NCBI GenBank assembly: GCA_021845805.1
Contig: JAJZVD010000013.1
Coordinates: 1 to 62,088 of the forward strand
DNA length: 62,088 nt
From: Pseudomonadota bacterium
GTDB lineage: Bacteria > Pseudomonadota > Alphaproteobacteria > Rhodobacterales > Rhodobacteraceae
Reading direction: 5' to 3'
Under the pieces are notes generated by a model. That model was not told the DNA's origin. It made no database searches and saw only the letters and a list, made by a program, of their open reading frames with translations. The translations under genes and the position numbers were made by a program. Shown one piece after another: positions 48,601 through 56,804 of this stretch (the stretch's first letter is position 1; every line of letters starts with the position of its first letter).

Positions 48601-49209
48601 AAGCTGGGCGGAGACACCGACAACGTGATCCCTTCGGGCGGGTTCGAACTGCTGCGCGGGCGGCTCGACATACTGGGCAAGCGGTTCGACCTGAGCCAGG
48701 CAAGCCTTCAGCTTCAGGGCCACTTCGTGCCCTATGTCCAGATCGCGGCCTCTTCGGTGAACGACGGCGTGACCTCGACCGTCTCGATCACGGGCGAGGC
48801 GACCAATCCCGTCATCGCCTTCTCGTCCTCGCCCGCCCTGCCGCAGGAAGAGGTGCTGTCGCACCTGCTGTTCGGCCAGGGCCTGTCGAAGATCTCGGCG
48901 CTTCAGGCGGCACAGCTTGCCTCGGCCGTGGCGACGCTGGCGGGCAAGGGCGGCGAGGGGATGGTGGGCAAGCTGCGGCAGGGCTTCGGGCTGGACAACC
49001 TGGATGTCACGACCGACAGCACCGGCGGCGCGGCGGTGAAGGCGGGCAAGTATCTGTCCAGCCGGATCTACACCGAGGTGACGGTGGGCGCCGACGGAAA
49101 ATCATCGGTGAACCTGAACCTTGATGTCACCAAGTCGGTAACCGTGAAGGGCATGGCCGGATCGGACGGGAACACCGGGATCGGCATCTATTATCAACGG
49201 GATTTCTAG
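45688..49209 (+). CDS. tamB: Translocation and assembly protein TamB
   Basis: A 1173-residue AsmA-like/TamB protein with an N-terminal membrane anchor or uncleaved signal (RWLALLLWLIPAAALAQ). It has long repetitive beta-strand-rich segments forming an extended groove, and a C-terminal DUF490 domain (from about 850) with FLRGRGLDAELGGTVKLGGD, GGFELLRGRLDILGKRFDLS and IYYQRDF at the end. It spans the periplasm and docks on TamA. Its ATG lies on the tamA stop (TGATG). The stop codon overlaps that of the convergent BrkB gene within a CTAG. Length is normal for the family. Confidence 0.93.
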   Translation: MRWLALLLWLIPAAALAQDKGFLATTLEQSLSGPGRTVTVTGFAGALSSRATMQELTVADSAGVWLTLKGVVLDWSRAALLSGRLEVNELSADDIIVARAPLPAPAAPPSAEAGGFSLPDLPVSVSIGKIAAKRVELGAPLLGTAAVVSVNGSLRLAGGEGAAKLDIDRIDGPRGRFALDAGYANATRQLSLTLTADEAAGGLISSLIGVPGAPALSLTVKGTGPLDQYAADIRLATDGQDRLTGKVTLASDPAPQGGSPAARHFTADLAGDIAPLFAPDYRAFFGPDIRLAVTGSIAPDGTLDLPKLTLAAQAITLGGQVRIGADGLPDRIDLTGRIAATDGAPVLVPLPGPPTRIDHAALSVRFDKAQGDGWQGRIDLTGLDRPDLRAAGLTLAGGGHIARAPEGGAVDGTVDLAATGLAPADPALAAALGDALTGRIAFGWKTHGPIALPEVSLTGSGYRLSAQGTVDGIDSALTVGGSASATVDDLSRLSALAGRSLGGAGTVTVKGTAALLAGRFDAEATVTGQDLRAGQPQLDQLLRGQSTVALSAKRDETGTDLRSLHLSAQSLTASARGHVQTGAADLTATLDMADLGALGRGYGGSLSASLHLTEANGTQTVTLDGTGRDLAVSQPQADVLLRGQTTLALAASRTGDRVTVQNFALSNPQLDAKVIAEATGGATRMTLAAKLANLAQVAPGFPGALTIGGTVAQDQTGYGLDLKANGPGGLAATLGGTVSSDLKTARVTARGTVESAILNAMMQPRSLRGPIRFDLRVDGAPGLAALGGTLNLGPLRLVDPRLGLAADPVTATVTLGSGRANVKARASVGGGTITAEGPVTLSAPYAANLTAALSDVLFKNPDLFSTHVTGQMTIAGPLTGGARLAGTLRLAQTELRVPSTNLSGADMVKGLTHVGASPAVQATRVRAGLVTPQGGTAQGPARPFPLDLTIVAPNQVFLRGRGLDAELGGTVKLGGDTDNVIPSGGFELLRGRLDILGKRFDLSQASLQLQGHFVPYVQIAASSVNDGVTSTVSITGEATNPVIAFSSSPALPQEEVLSHLLFGQGLSKISALQAAQLASAVATLAGKGGEGMVGKLRQGFGLDNLDVTTDSTGGAAVKAGKYLSSRIYTEVTVGADGKSSVNLNLDVTKSVTVKGMAGSDGNTGIGIYYQRDF

Positions 49210-50060
49210 ACCCGCGGAAACCGCTCCAGCTCGGCGTTCAGCGCGGCGCCAAGCAGGATCACATAGGCGCTGATGTAGAACCACATCAGCAACGCCACCA
49301 CCGCCCCGATCGAGCCATAGACCTGATTGTAGCTGGAAAAATTGGCGATGTAGTAGGAAAAGCCGACCGACGCCGCCGCCCAGAGCGCCACCGCCAGCAC
49401 CAGCCCCGGCGAAATCCAGGGCGAGCGGGTGTCGCCCCGGTTCGGCCCGTGGCGATAGGCCAGCCCCACCCCGAAGACCACGACGGCCAGCGAGATCGCC
49501 CATTTCACCACGGTAACGGCCACGGTGAAGAACGGCCCCAGCGGAAACACCGCCAGCAGCACGGGGATCACGATGGCCGCGGCCAGCGCCACCAGCGCCA
49601 CGCCCACAAGGATCAGCGTCATCAGCACCGAGGCAAGGATATGTCCGAACCCGCCACGGGCATCGGCCCTGTGGGTCGCATTCACCCCCTCCATCAGCGC
49701 GGCAACCCCGGCCCGCGCCGACCAGAGCGCGGCCAGGATCGAGACGACCGAGGTCCAGCCCAGCGCCGAGACATTGGCCGCAATCAGCGCCTTGACCTGC
49801 GCATCGAGGATGTCGAAGGCTTCCGCGGGCACGAAATCGGCCAGAAGCTGAACCTGGACAAGGATCACCTTGGGGTCCGCGAAATAGCCGAACAGCGCGA
49901 TCACCGCGGCCACCGCCGGAAACACCGCCAGCATGGAAAAGAACGCGACGCCCGCCGCGATCAGGCCCAGCTTGCTGTCGGCGACGATCCGCACGACACC
50001 GCGGACCGTGGTGGTCAGGAAGGTGATGACGTCCAGCGCTGCCGCTCCCCTGAAGGCCAT
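49206..50060 (-). CDS. YihY/BrkB family inner-membrane protein
   Basis: A 284-residue membrane protein with about six transmembrane segments. Conserved elements include LIAAGVAFFSMLAVFPAVAA near residue 33, WTSVVSILAALWSARAGVAALMEG, and NFSSYNQVYGSIGAVVALLMW near 235. The family was once called RNase BN in error; its activity is unresolved, with transport or lipid roles suggested. It is transcribed on the minus strand, downstream of the YjbE terminator, and converges on tamB. Confidence 0.9.
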   Translation of the reverse strand: MAFRGAAALDVITFLTTTVRGVVRIVADSKLGLIAAGVAFFSMLAVFPAVAAVIALFGYFADPKVILVQVQLLADFVPAEAFDILDAQVKALIAANVSALGWTSVVSILAALWSARAGVAALMEGVNATHRADARGGFGHILASVLMTLILVGVALVALAAAIVIPVLLAVFPLGPFFTVAVTVVKWAISLAVVVFGVGLAYRHGPNRGDTRSPWISPGLVLAVALWAAASVGFSYYIANFSSYNQVYGSIGAVVALLMWFYISAYVILLGAALNAELERFPRV

Positions 50061-50099
50061 GCTGTTCAGCCTAGCCGCCAGTGCGCCGCTTTCACAGGC

Positions 50100-50131
50100 A
50101 AAAACGGCGCCGCACAGGGTTGCGCGGCACC
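50100..50131 (-). terminator. Rho-independent terminator after the YjbE-like gene
   Basis: On the minus strand GGTGCCGC (50131-50124) pairs with GCGGCGCC (50113-50106, one G-T pair) over a 10-base loop, followed by GTTTTTG. It stands 35 bases after the YjbE-like stop and separates the Yjb genes from the BrkB gene. Confidence 0.7.
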
Positions 50132-50165
50132 GCTGATCTTTCGGCGCTCCTGCCCGAAGCCGGGG

Positions 50166-50411
50166 TCAGGGGGTGCTCGGCGTGCTGGGGGTGCTGGCGG
50201 TGCTGCTGTTGCTGCCCGCGGCACCGGCCACGATGCCCACCGCGACCAGTGCCGCAAAGGCCTGCGCCGTCAGCGAACCTGCCGCGCCACCGACCGAGGA
50301 CTGCGTGCTCATCTTCGGCTCGACCGTGCCCTGGGCCGAAATGACCGGCGCGGCCACAGCCGTGGTTGCAACCAGCGCGGCGACCGTTGCGGTCAGGATC
50401 ATCGACTTCAT
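50166..50411 (-). CDS. yjbE: YjbE-like small exported protein
   Basis: An 81-residue protein with a signal peptide of about 20 residues (KSMILTATVAALVATTAVA). The mature part is small-residue rich with a hydrophobic Ala/Gly/Val stretch (FAALVAVGIVAGAAG) and a Ser/Thr/Pro tail (SNSSTASTPSTPSTP). This composition and the position next to YjbF and YjbH homologues match E. coli YjbE/GfcA. AGGAGG stands 5 bases before the ATG. The 187 bases upstream carry a possible separate promoter around TTGATA and TATGAT (50435-50462). Role in exopolysaccharide production is by association. Confidence 0.7.
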   Translation of the reverse strand: MKSMILTATVAALVATTAVAAPVISAQGTVEPKMSTQSSVGGAAGSLTAQAFAALVAVGIVAGAAGSNSSTASTPSTPSTP

Positions 50412-50598
50412 GGGGCCTCCTGAAAATCATACTACCGGGATGTTTATATCAACTTCGGCGGGACCAGGGGAGAGGTTTTGTACGGGTTCTGAGCCAAAGT
50501 GGCGCCGCTTGCACATCTTGGCCGAAACCGCCCGGAGATTCGGCGCCTTTCCGGGCACTCTTTCCGCCTGCGGCCCACGTGGCCCAGCGTGATTCGCC

Positions 50599-51258
50599 TC
50601 AGTTCACCAGATTTTCGATCTCGAGGGCGCCGGTCTGCGGACTGATCCACTGCACCGAGCGGCGCAGGGTGACGCGCGCGTCGATCCAGTAGTCGTTGGT
50701 GAAGCTCTGCGATCCGGAGACACAGGTTTCGGTGACGTGGCGCGTGCGATAGGCCAGCCCGACCACCGTGATCTGTTCGGCGCCCGCATCGGCCAGCGTG
50801 CAGCGGAAGACGACCGGTTCGGTCTGGTCGTTCCGGCCCAGATAATAGTGTGTCCGCGCAAGAACGCCCGCCCCGGCGGCGATCTCGGCAAGCGACGGCA
50901 CCGCAGCCGACATCAGGTCACCCGGCAGCCCGCGCGTGGCCACCACGATCCCGCCGTTCAGCGCGATCGAGGTCTTGTCGGTCGTCGACCAGGTCGTGAC
51001 GGGGCCGTTGGTGCCATAGACCCCCACCAGCGCCTGCGTCTTCAGCTTGATCGCCGTGACACGCAACAGCGGAACCCCCAGCGCATCGACCTGCGCGCGC
51101 GTCAGCCCGGCCAGCGGCGCGGGCGCCTGCGGCGACTTGCCGACCGAAAGGCGCGCCTGTGCCAGCATCGTGCGCGCAATCTCCTGGTTCGGGCCGTTGC
51201 CGCAGCCCGCCAGAACCGTCACCCCCAGCAGGGCCAGGGCCGCGCATAGCCGCCTCAT
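50599..51258 (-). CDS. yjbF: YjbF/GfcB-family lipoprotein
   Basis: A 219-residue outer-membrane lipoprotein; the lipobox LAGC ends at Cys19. The remainder matches YjbF (GfcB/YmcC), with LVGVYGTNGPVTTWSTTDKT, IVVATRGLPGDLMSA and TRTHYYLG-like strands. E. coli YjbF belongs to an exopolysaccharide operon induced by envelope stress. The start overlaps the YjbH-like stop by one base (TGATG). The order here is H-F-E, the reverse of E. coli yjbEFGH, and a yjbG homologue is absent. Confidence 0.85.
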   Translation of the reverse strand: MRRLCAALALLGVTVLAGCGNGPNQEIARTMLAQARLSVGKSPQAPAPLAGLTRAQVDALGVPLLRVTAIKLKTQALVGVYGTNGPVTTWSTTDKTSIALNGGIVVATRGLPGDLMSAAVPSLAEIAAGAGVLARTHYYLGRNDQTEPVVFRCTLADAGAEQITVVGLAYRTRHVTETCVSGSQSFTNDYWIDARVTLRRSVQWISPQTGALEIENLVN

Positions 51259-53387
51259 CACCGGAACACCCTTCCCCATTCGCCGTCGAGATCGCCCGAC
51301 TGATACTGGCGCACCACGTCGTAAAGCCTGCCGTTCACGTTCAGCATCTGGCCCCCATCCCGCTGCACCGGGCGGATGACGGTGCCGATGGCGCTTTGCG
51401 TCGGAACGCCAAGAAGCCAGTTGAGCGGGATCCTGAAGAAGATCCCCTTGTCGAACGAGCCTTCGCCGAATTTTGCTGCCGATACGTTGGTCTTGGTGGC
51501 AAAGGCCCCGATCGTCCAGCCGTTGGCGAATTCGCGGCTGAGCGTCAGCGTCGCGCCCACGTCCCTGGCCAGATAGCGCCCGGCGTCGATCCGGGCGAAA
51601 TAGCCGCCGCCGAACGTGTAATAGGCCGACACCATGCCCGTGCCCACGCTGTAGCTCTGGAACCCGAGCCGGTCGTTGAAGGCGCGCTGCTTGACGTAGT
51701 CGACCTCCATCCCCAGCGCGAGGGGGCTGGTGGGCGGCTGCCACAGCAGTTCGGCAGAGACCCCGCCGTACATCTGTTCCAGATAGCCCGCCGTCACCCG
51801 GCCGAATAGATTCGGGCCCGGCCGGGTGTACCAGGCCAGTTGCAGCGACTCGAGCGCGGGATCGCCTTCGGCGTTGTAGCGCGCGAAATCCGAGCGGACA
51901 TGCGGCAGTTGCGAATTCGACGCCCGGGTCGTCTGGTCAAGGTTGCCGAACGCCTTCTTGGTGACCGACCCCGACAGGATCAGCCCCTGCGCCAGCGTGT
52001 AGCTGCCAGACAGCCGCAGCCCGAAATCGGCCCGCAACGGGTTGTCCGGATCGAAGATCGAGATCCGGCTGTAGGGCGTCAGCGCCCATGACAGCTTCGG
52101 GTAAAGCCCCACGCCGCGGGCCGCGGTTGCGGGCAGCGGATCGGGCAGACCCAGATCGGAATGGCCGCGCAGAAGCAGGTCGCCGTTCGGCGCGAATTCG
52201 TATCGTTCCAGATCGGTCCGGCGGATCGTGACCTGCGACACCGGCATCCCGTTCGCCATCGGCACGATCTTGAACGTCTCGACCGAGGCCGGCATCGTCT
52301 GGCTCAGCACCCGCGCGGCGCGGCCGATGGCCTGCGCGCCCGAATCGTAGACCGGGTTGATGATCCGCAGCTCTGCCGTGTCCGGGGTGACCGCCAGCGC
52401 ATCAAGCTCCAGCCCCTGGCTCTTGAGTTGTCGCGCCACGTTGTCGCGCAGGATCGTGACGGCATCCGGCTGGCGGACCCAGTCGGGCGACCAGGCGTCG
52501 GGGTTGGCGGCCTCGGGCGGGCGCACCGCAACCGGAACCGGCGCCGGGCCCATCAGGCTGTTCGGCCGTGTGGCGGGATCGGTCGAGACCTGCAGGCTGA
52601 CCCCGATCTTGGCGCCGTAAAGCTCGTACACCCCGATCCGCGTCGAAGGCGTCAGGGCATATTCGACTCCCAGATTGATCGGCGAGCGCCGGTCAAGAAG
52701 CGCCTTGCCGGTTTCCTGCACATAGGCGTCCGACGAATATTCGGCCTTGAAGGTCAAGCGGTCATTGACCTGCCAGGCCAGCCCGCCAAAGGGCGCCACC
52801 GGGCCGTGGAACCATTGCTTGACATTCGGCTGCCCCGTGCTGGTCAGCCCGCCATGCGCCGCGCGCGTCCCGAAGGTCGAGCCGATCGAGCCGTAGCTTC
52901 CCAGCCGCCCCCAGCCAAGGCCAAGGGTGAGGGCCAGCGCAGGCGTCACATGCTTGGTCGCCACCAGATATTCGGCCGACATCAGGTCGGTGCCGATGAA
53001 ATCCTGCAGGCCGAGCGTCACCGAGGGCACATAGCGCCCTTCGTCGACCAGGTGGAACCGCAGGTCGAAGCTGCGGTCGTAATAGGTGGTCGGAAAGCTG
53101 GTGTTGAACCGCCGCATGCTGCTGTAGCGGAAGGTCCCCGACATCCAGGGCGTGATCTGAAAGCCCAGAACCCCGCGGCTGATGCCTGCGAAACTGCTGA
53201 CGCTGGCCGTCACCTCGCCATCCGGCCCGGTTTCCGCCGACGGCATGTCGATCAGCCCGGGCACGCCCCAGAAGCTCAGGCTGGGAGGCGTGCCGACGCC
53301 GTCGGCCCGTGCCGCACGGACCCCTGCGACGGCCGTGGTCAGCAGAAAGGCCCCGAGAGAAAGCGAAAACAGTCGCCAAAATCGCAT
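51258..53387 (-). CDS. yjbH: YjbH/GfcD-family outer-membrane protein
   Basis: A 709-residue exported protein of the YjbH (DUF940) family with a signal peptide ending near residue 29. The first half begins PSLSFWGVPGLIDMPSAETG and has GWGRLGSYGSIGSTFG; the second half is beta-strand-rich with repeated aromatic ends (YTLAQGLILSGSVTKKAFGN, then FGRVTAGYLEQMYGGVSAEL) and probably forms barrel structures in the outer membrane. GfcD-type proteins act in group 4 capsule or Yjb polysaccharide secretion. It is the first gene of the yjbH-F unit and divergent from a GT2 glycosyltransferase. Confidence 0.88.
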   Translation of the reverse strand: MRFWRLFSLSLGAFLLTTAVAGVRAARADGVGTPPSLSFWGVPGLIDMPSAETGPDGEVTASVSSFAGISRGVLGFQITPWMSGTFRYSSMRRFNTSFPTTYYDRSFDLRFHLVDEGRYVPSVTLGLQDFIGTDLMSAEYLVATKHVTPALALTLGLGWGRLGSYGSIGSTFGTRAAHGGLTSTGQPNVKQWFHGPVAPFGGLAWQVNDRLTFKAEYSSDAYVQETGKALLDRRSPINLGVEYALTPSTRIGVYELYGAKIGVSLQVSTDPATRPNSLMGPAPVPVAVRPPEAANPDAWSPDWVRQPDAVTILRDNVARQLKSQGLELDALAVTPDTAELRIINPVYDSGAQAIGRAARVLSQTMPASVETFKIVPMANGMPVSQVTIRRTDLERYEFAPNGDLLLRGHSDLGLPDPLPATAARGVGLYPKLSWALTPYSRISIFDPDNPLRADFGLRLSGSYTLAQGLILSGSVTKKAFGNLDQTTRASNSQLPHVRSDFARYNAEGDPALESLQLAWYTRPGPNLFGRVTAGYLEQMYGGVSAELLWQPPTSPLALGMEVDYVKQRAFNDRLGFQSYSVGTGMVSAYYTFGGGYFARIDAGRYLARDVGATLTLSREFANGWTIGAFATKTNVSAAKFGEGSFDKGIFFRIPLNWLLGVPTQSAIGTVIRPVQRDGGQMLNVNGRLYDVVRQYQSGDLDGEWGRVFR

Positions 53388-53562
53388 CTACGCCTCACCT
53401 TTTCGGCAGACCTTACGAACCTGCGCCGGGCGCCACAACCGCTTTGCCGCCGACCACCGGGAACCCCACCGACTGTGGCGCACCCGCCACCCGAGGCGGC
53501 ATCGATTCAGGGCGAATTAACCAATACGGACCTATCGTTCGGGCACGCCCTGCGAGGTTCCC

Positions 53563-54561
53563 ATGCGACATGCCCCCGATGATCTGCCGATCCTGGCCCG
53601 CGCAAGGCCTCTGGCCCTGCACGCGCCGCCCCGACCCGGCGACGAGGTGACGATCCTGTTGGCCCTGCACAACGGCGCACGCTTCATCACCGATCAACTC
53701 GATAGCCTCGCTGCCCAGACCCACGGGGCCTGGCGGCTGGTGGTCAGCGATGACGGCTCGACCGATGACGGGCCGTTGCAGGTTTTGCGCTGGGCCGTGC
53801 GCCACCCCGGGCACGATGTCCGGCTGATCCCGGGGCCCTGCCGGGGCTTTGCGGCGAACTTCCTGCGGCTTCTGTCGGCGGTGGGGCCCGACGCCCGGCT
53901 GGTGGCCTTTGCCGACCAGGACGATGTCTGGTTGCCCGGCAAGCTCAGCCGCGCCGTCGACCGCCTGGCGATGGTGGAAGAACGCACGCCCGCGCTGTAC
54001 TGCAGCCAGACCTGGATCTGCGACGCGCGGCTGGGCCGACCGCTGCGATCCCGGCTGTGGGAACGGCCGCCATCGTTCCGCAATGCGCTGGTGCAGAACA
54101 TCGCGGCGGGCAACACGATCGTTCTGAACCACGCGGCACAGCGCCTTCTGCGCGCGGCCGCCCGGCGGGTGCAGGACGTGGCCGCGCATGACTGGTGGGC
54201 CTATCAGGTGGTCAGCGGTGCGGGCGGCGTGATCCTGCCGGACGAGGTGCCGAGCCTGCTCTACCGCCAGCACGGCGCCAATGTCATCGGGGCCAACCGC
54301 GGCCTGCGCGCCATGCTGCGCCGCGGCCGGATCGTTCTGACCGGCACCTATCGCGACTGGAACGCCATGAACATCGCCGCGCTGCACCGGGCCACGCCCT
54401 ACCTGACCCCGGAAAGCCGCGCGCTGTTGGCCGAATTCGCACAGGCCCGGGGCGCAGCCGGCCCGCGCTGCGCCACCCGGCTGGGCCGGGCGGGCCTGCG
54501 CCGCCAGACCTGGATCGGCACCGCCGCGCTCTGGGCAGCGGCGAGCGTCGGGCTGGTCTAG
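53563..54561 (+). CDS. Family 2 glycosyltransferase
   Basis: A 332-residue cytoplasmic GT-A enzyme. The N-terminal VTILLALHNGARFITDQLDS, the nucleotide-sugar motif SDDGSTDDG and the metal-binding ADQDDVWLPGKL are those of rhamnosyltransferase-like GT2 proteins. No membrane segment is evident. It is divergent from yjbH and 82 bases before the GT4 gene, so it is likely part of the exopolysaccharide cluster. Donor and acceptor sugars are unknown. Start ATG 53563 was taken for its position; the first 27 residues are not part of the conserved domain. Confidence 0.88.
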   Translation: MRHAPDDLPILARARPLALHAPPRPGDEVTILLALHNGARFITDQLDSLAAQTHGAWRLVVSDDGSTDDGPLQVLRWAVRHPGHDVRLIPGPCRGFAANFLRLLSAVGPDARLVAFADQDDVWLPGKLSRAVDRLAMVEERTPALYCSQTWICDARLGRPLRSRLWERPPSFRNALVQNIAAGNTIVLNHAAQRLLRAAARRVQDVAAHDWWAYQVVSGAGGVILPDEVPSLLYRQHGANVIGANRGLRAMLRRGRIVLTGTYRDWNAMNIAALHRATPYLTPESRALLAEFAQARGAAGPRCATRLGRAGLRRQTWIGTAALWAAASVGLV

Positions 54562-54643
54562 CGGGGGCCAGCTTGCGATTGCCGGAACGCTTGCCTAACC
54601 ATGCATCAAGGGCCGGGTCGGTGCCCCGGGTAGCGTATCAGTC

Positions 54644-55888
54644 ATGAACATCCTTTTCGTGCACCAGAACATGCCCGGCCAGTATCGCGAGATGCTGGCC
54701 TGGCTGGCCGCGCAGGGCGAACACCGGATCCTGTTCCTGACCCAGCGAAAGGACGCGGTGCCGATCAAGGGCGTGACGCTTGCGCGCTATGCGCCACACC
54801 GCAAGCCCGCCAAGGACGCCTATGCCCTGTCGCGCTACTTCGAGGAATGCATGGGCGCGGGCTACGGCGCCTACCTGGCCTGCCGCCAGATCCAGGACCA
54901 GGGGTTCAAACCCGACATCATGCTTGGCCATGTCGGCTGGGGAGAGTTGACCTTCGTCAAGCAGGTCTGGCCCGATGTGCCGATCCTTGGATACTGGGAA
55001 TACTATTTCCTGTCGGACGGCGGCTCGGTCGGCTTTGACCCGGAGTTCCCCGCCACGGAGGCGGCGCGGCAGATCAGCCTGGCGCGCAACGCGGTGAACC
55101 ACCTCTGCCTGCCGATGATCGACCTGGGCCAATGCCCGACCGACTGGCAGATGCAGACCTATCCGGCCGAGTTCCGCGCCCGCAGCTATGTCTGCCATGA
55201 CGGCATCCGCACCGACCGGCTGGCGCCCGACCCCACCGCCCGCGTCAGCCTGGCGCGTCTGGGCCGGACCGTCGGACGCGAGGACGAGGTGTTCACCTAC
55301 ATGGCCCGCAACATGGAACCGACGCGGGGCTTTCACATCTTCATGCGCGCCCTGCCCCGGATCCTCGCCGCGCGCCCGCAGGCCCGCGCCCTGATCATCG
55401 GCGGCAACGAGGTGTCCTACGGCGCCGAAAGCGGCGCACCCGGCGGATATCGCGGCCAGATGGAACGCGAACTGGGCACCGGGCTGGACTGGAGCCGGGT
55501 GCATTTCCTGGGCCGCCTGCCCTATGTCGATTACGCCCGCGTCGTTCAGCTCGGCCGCTGCCACATCTACCTGACAGTGCCCTTCGTGCTGTCCTGGTCG
55601 CTGATGGAGGCGATGGCGATGGGGGCGACCATCGTCGCGTCCGACACCGCCCCGGTGCGCGAGATGATTACCGACGGCAAGACCGGCCTTCTGGTCGATT
55701 TCCTGTCGCCCGAGGCGCTGGCCCGCCGGGTGATCGACGTGCTGGAACGCCCGGACGATTACGCCGCGCTGGGCCCGGCCGCGCGGGCCCATGTTGTCGA
55801 ACGTTACGATTTCCTGACCCGGACGCGGGCGCAGCATCTGGCGCGCATGAACAGCCTGGTGCCGCGCGCCAAGGCGATCCGGATCTGA
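54644..55888 (+). CDS. Family 4 glycosyltransferase (GT-B)
   Basis: A 414-residue GT-B glycosyltransferase. The N-terminal domain (ILFVHQNMPGQYREMLAWLA, HVGWGELTFVKQVWPDVPIL) is the Glyco_trans_4_3 type, and the C-terminal domain has YMARNMEPTRGFHIFMRALP, YVDYARVVQLGRCHIYLTVP and the donor-binding PFVLSWSLMEAMAMGATIVA. It probably adds a sugar to the lipid-linked repeat unit of the exopolysaccharide. Its plus-strand neighbours are the GT2 gene and a metallophosphoesterase. Confidence 0.9.
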   Translation: MNILFVHQNMPGQYREMLAWLAAQGEHRILFLTQRKDAVPIKGVTLARYAPHRKPAKDAYALSRYFEECMGAGYGAYLACRQIQDQGFKPDIMLGHVGWGELTFVKQVWPDVPILGYWEYYFLSDGGSVGFDPEFPATEAARQISLARNAVNHLCLPMIDLGQCPTDWQMQTYPAEFRARSYVCHDGIRTDRLAPDPTARVSLARLGRTVGREDEVFTYMARNMEPTRGFHIFMRALPRILAARPQARALIIGGNEVSYGAESGAPGGYRGQMERELGTGLDWSRVHFLGRLPYVDYARVVQLGRCHIYLTVPFVLSWSLMEAMAMGATIVASDTAPVREMITDGKTGLLVDFLSPEALARRVIDVLERPDDYAALGPAARAHVVERYDFLTRTRAQHLARMNSLVPRAKAIRI

Positions 55889-55963
55889 CGCGGGGGGCGC
55901 TGCGTCCGGGGGCGGGGCGCCTGTGCTCTTGCGTTTTCCGGGGCATCGGCACATCTGTCGGGC

Positions 55964-56767
55964 ATGAGCCTGTTTTCGTTCCTCCGTCTCCGGACATCCG
56001 CCGGGGCTGCGTCTCAATCCGCGCCGCGCGGCCCGGTCGTGTTCGATCCGCCGCAACCCGACCGCCCCGTCTATGTGGTGGGCGACATCCATGGCCGGAT
56101 CGACCTGCTGGATCGCCTGCTTGCGCTGATCGAGACCGATGCCGCCACGCTCGGGCACCCCGCCGCGCCCATGCTGGTGCTGGTGGGTGACTACATCGAC
56201 CGCGGCGACGACAGCGCCGCGGTTCTGTCACGGGCCTTCGCGCTGCAGACCGAACGGCCCGACAGCGTGGTCTGCCTGCTGGGCAACCACGAGAAGATGA
56301 TGCTCGATTTCATCGACACACCCGCCAGGGGGCCGCGCTGGCTGCGCAACGGCGGCTTGCAGACGCTGATGAGCCTTGGGCTGGGCGGCGTTCTGGCCGA
56401 CGGCATGAGCGACGAGGAACTGGCCGCGCTGTCGGTCGACCTGCACCGCGCACTGCCTGACGGGATCGAGGACTGGCTGCGCGGCCTGCCTCTGGTCTGG
56501 AACAGCGGCAACCTCTGGGTCACCCACGCCGGGGCCGATCCCTCGGTCGCGATGCCGGACCAGACGCGGCGGGTGATGCTGTGGGGGCATCGCGATTTCG
56601 ATGCGGTTCCGCGCCAGGATGGCCAGTGGGTCGCGCACGGCCATTTCGTCTTCGACACGCCCAGCGCGAAGGACGGCCGCATCGCCACCGATACCGGCGG
56701 CGTCTACACCGGCCGACTGACCGCGGCACGGATCGTTCCCGGCGCGGTCAGCTTCCTGTCCACCTGA
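55964..56767 (+). CDS. Metallophosphoesterase (Ser/Thr phosphatase-like)
   Basis: A 267-residue calcineurin-like phosphoesterase. The metal-binding motifs are complete: GDIHGR at 40-45, GDYIDRG at 75-81, GNHE at 107-110, then VTHAG and WVAHGHFVFD near the C-terminus. This motif set is that of PrpA/PrpE-like phosphatases and Ap4A hydrolases. No signal peptide. It converges on the Wzc-like kinase gene, and no Wzb-type phosphatase is visible, so an unconventional link to that kinase is possible but unsupported. The 75 bases before it hold no other gene. Confidence 0.88.
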   Translation: MSLFSFLRLRTSAGAASQSAPRGPVVFDPPQPDRPVYVVGDIHGRIDLLDRLLALIETDAATLGHPAAPMLVLVGDYIDRGDDSAAVLSRAFALQTERPDSVVCLLGNHEKMMLDFIDTPARGPRWLRNGGLQTLMSLGLGGVLADGMSDEELAALSVDLHRALPDGIEDWLRGLPLVWNSGNLWVTHAGADPSVAMPDQTRRVMLWGHRDFDAVPRQDGQWVAHGHFVFDTPSAKDGRIATDTGGVYTGRLTAARIVPGAVSFLST

Positions 56768-56768
56768 C

Positions 56769-56785
56769 CCCCGGAAAAGCCGGGG
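56769..56785. terminator. Hairpin between convergent phosphoesterase and Wzc-like genes
   Basis: CCCCGG, loop AAAAG, CCGGGG, two bases after the phosphoesterase stop and 19 bases after the end of the Wzc-like frame on the other strand. The stem is only 6 bp and no T-tract follows. Confidence 0.4.
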
Positions 56786-56804
56786 CCCGGATCGCGCCGC
56801 GCCC

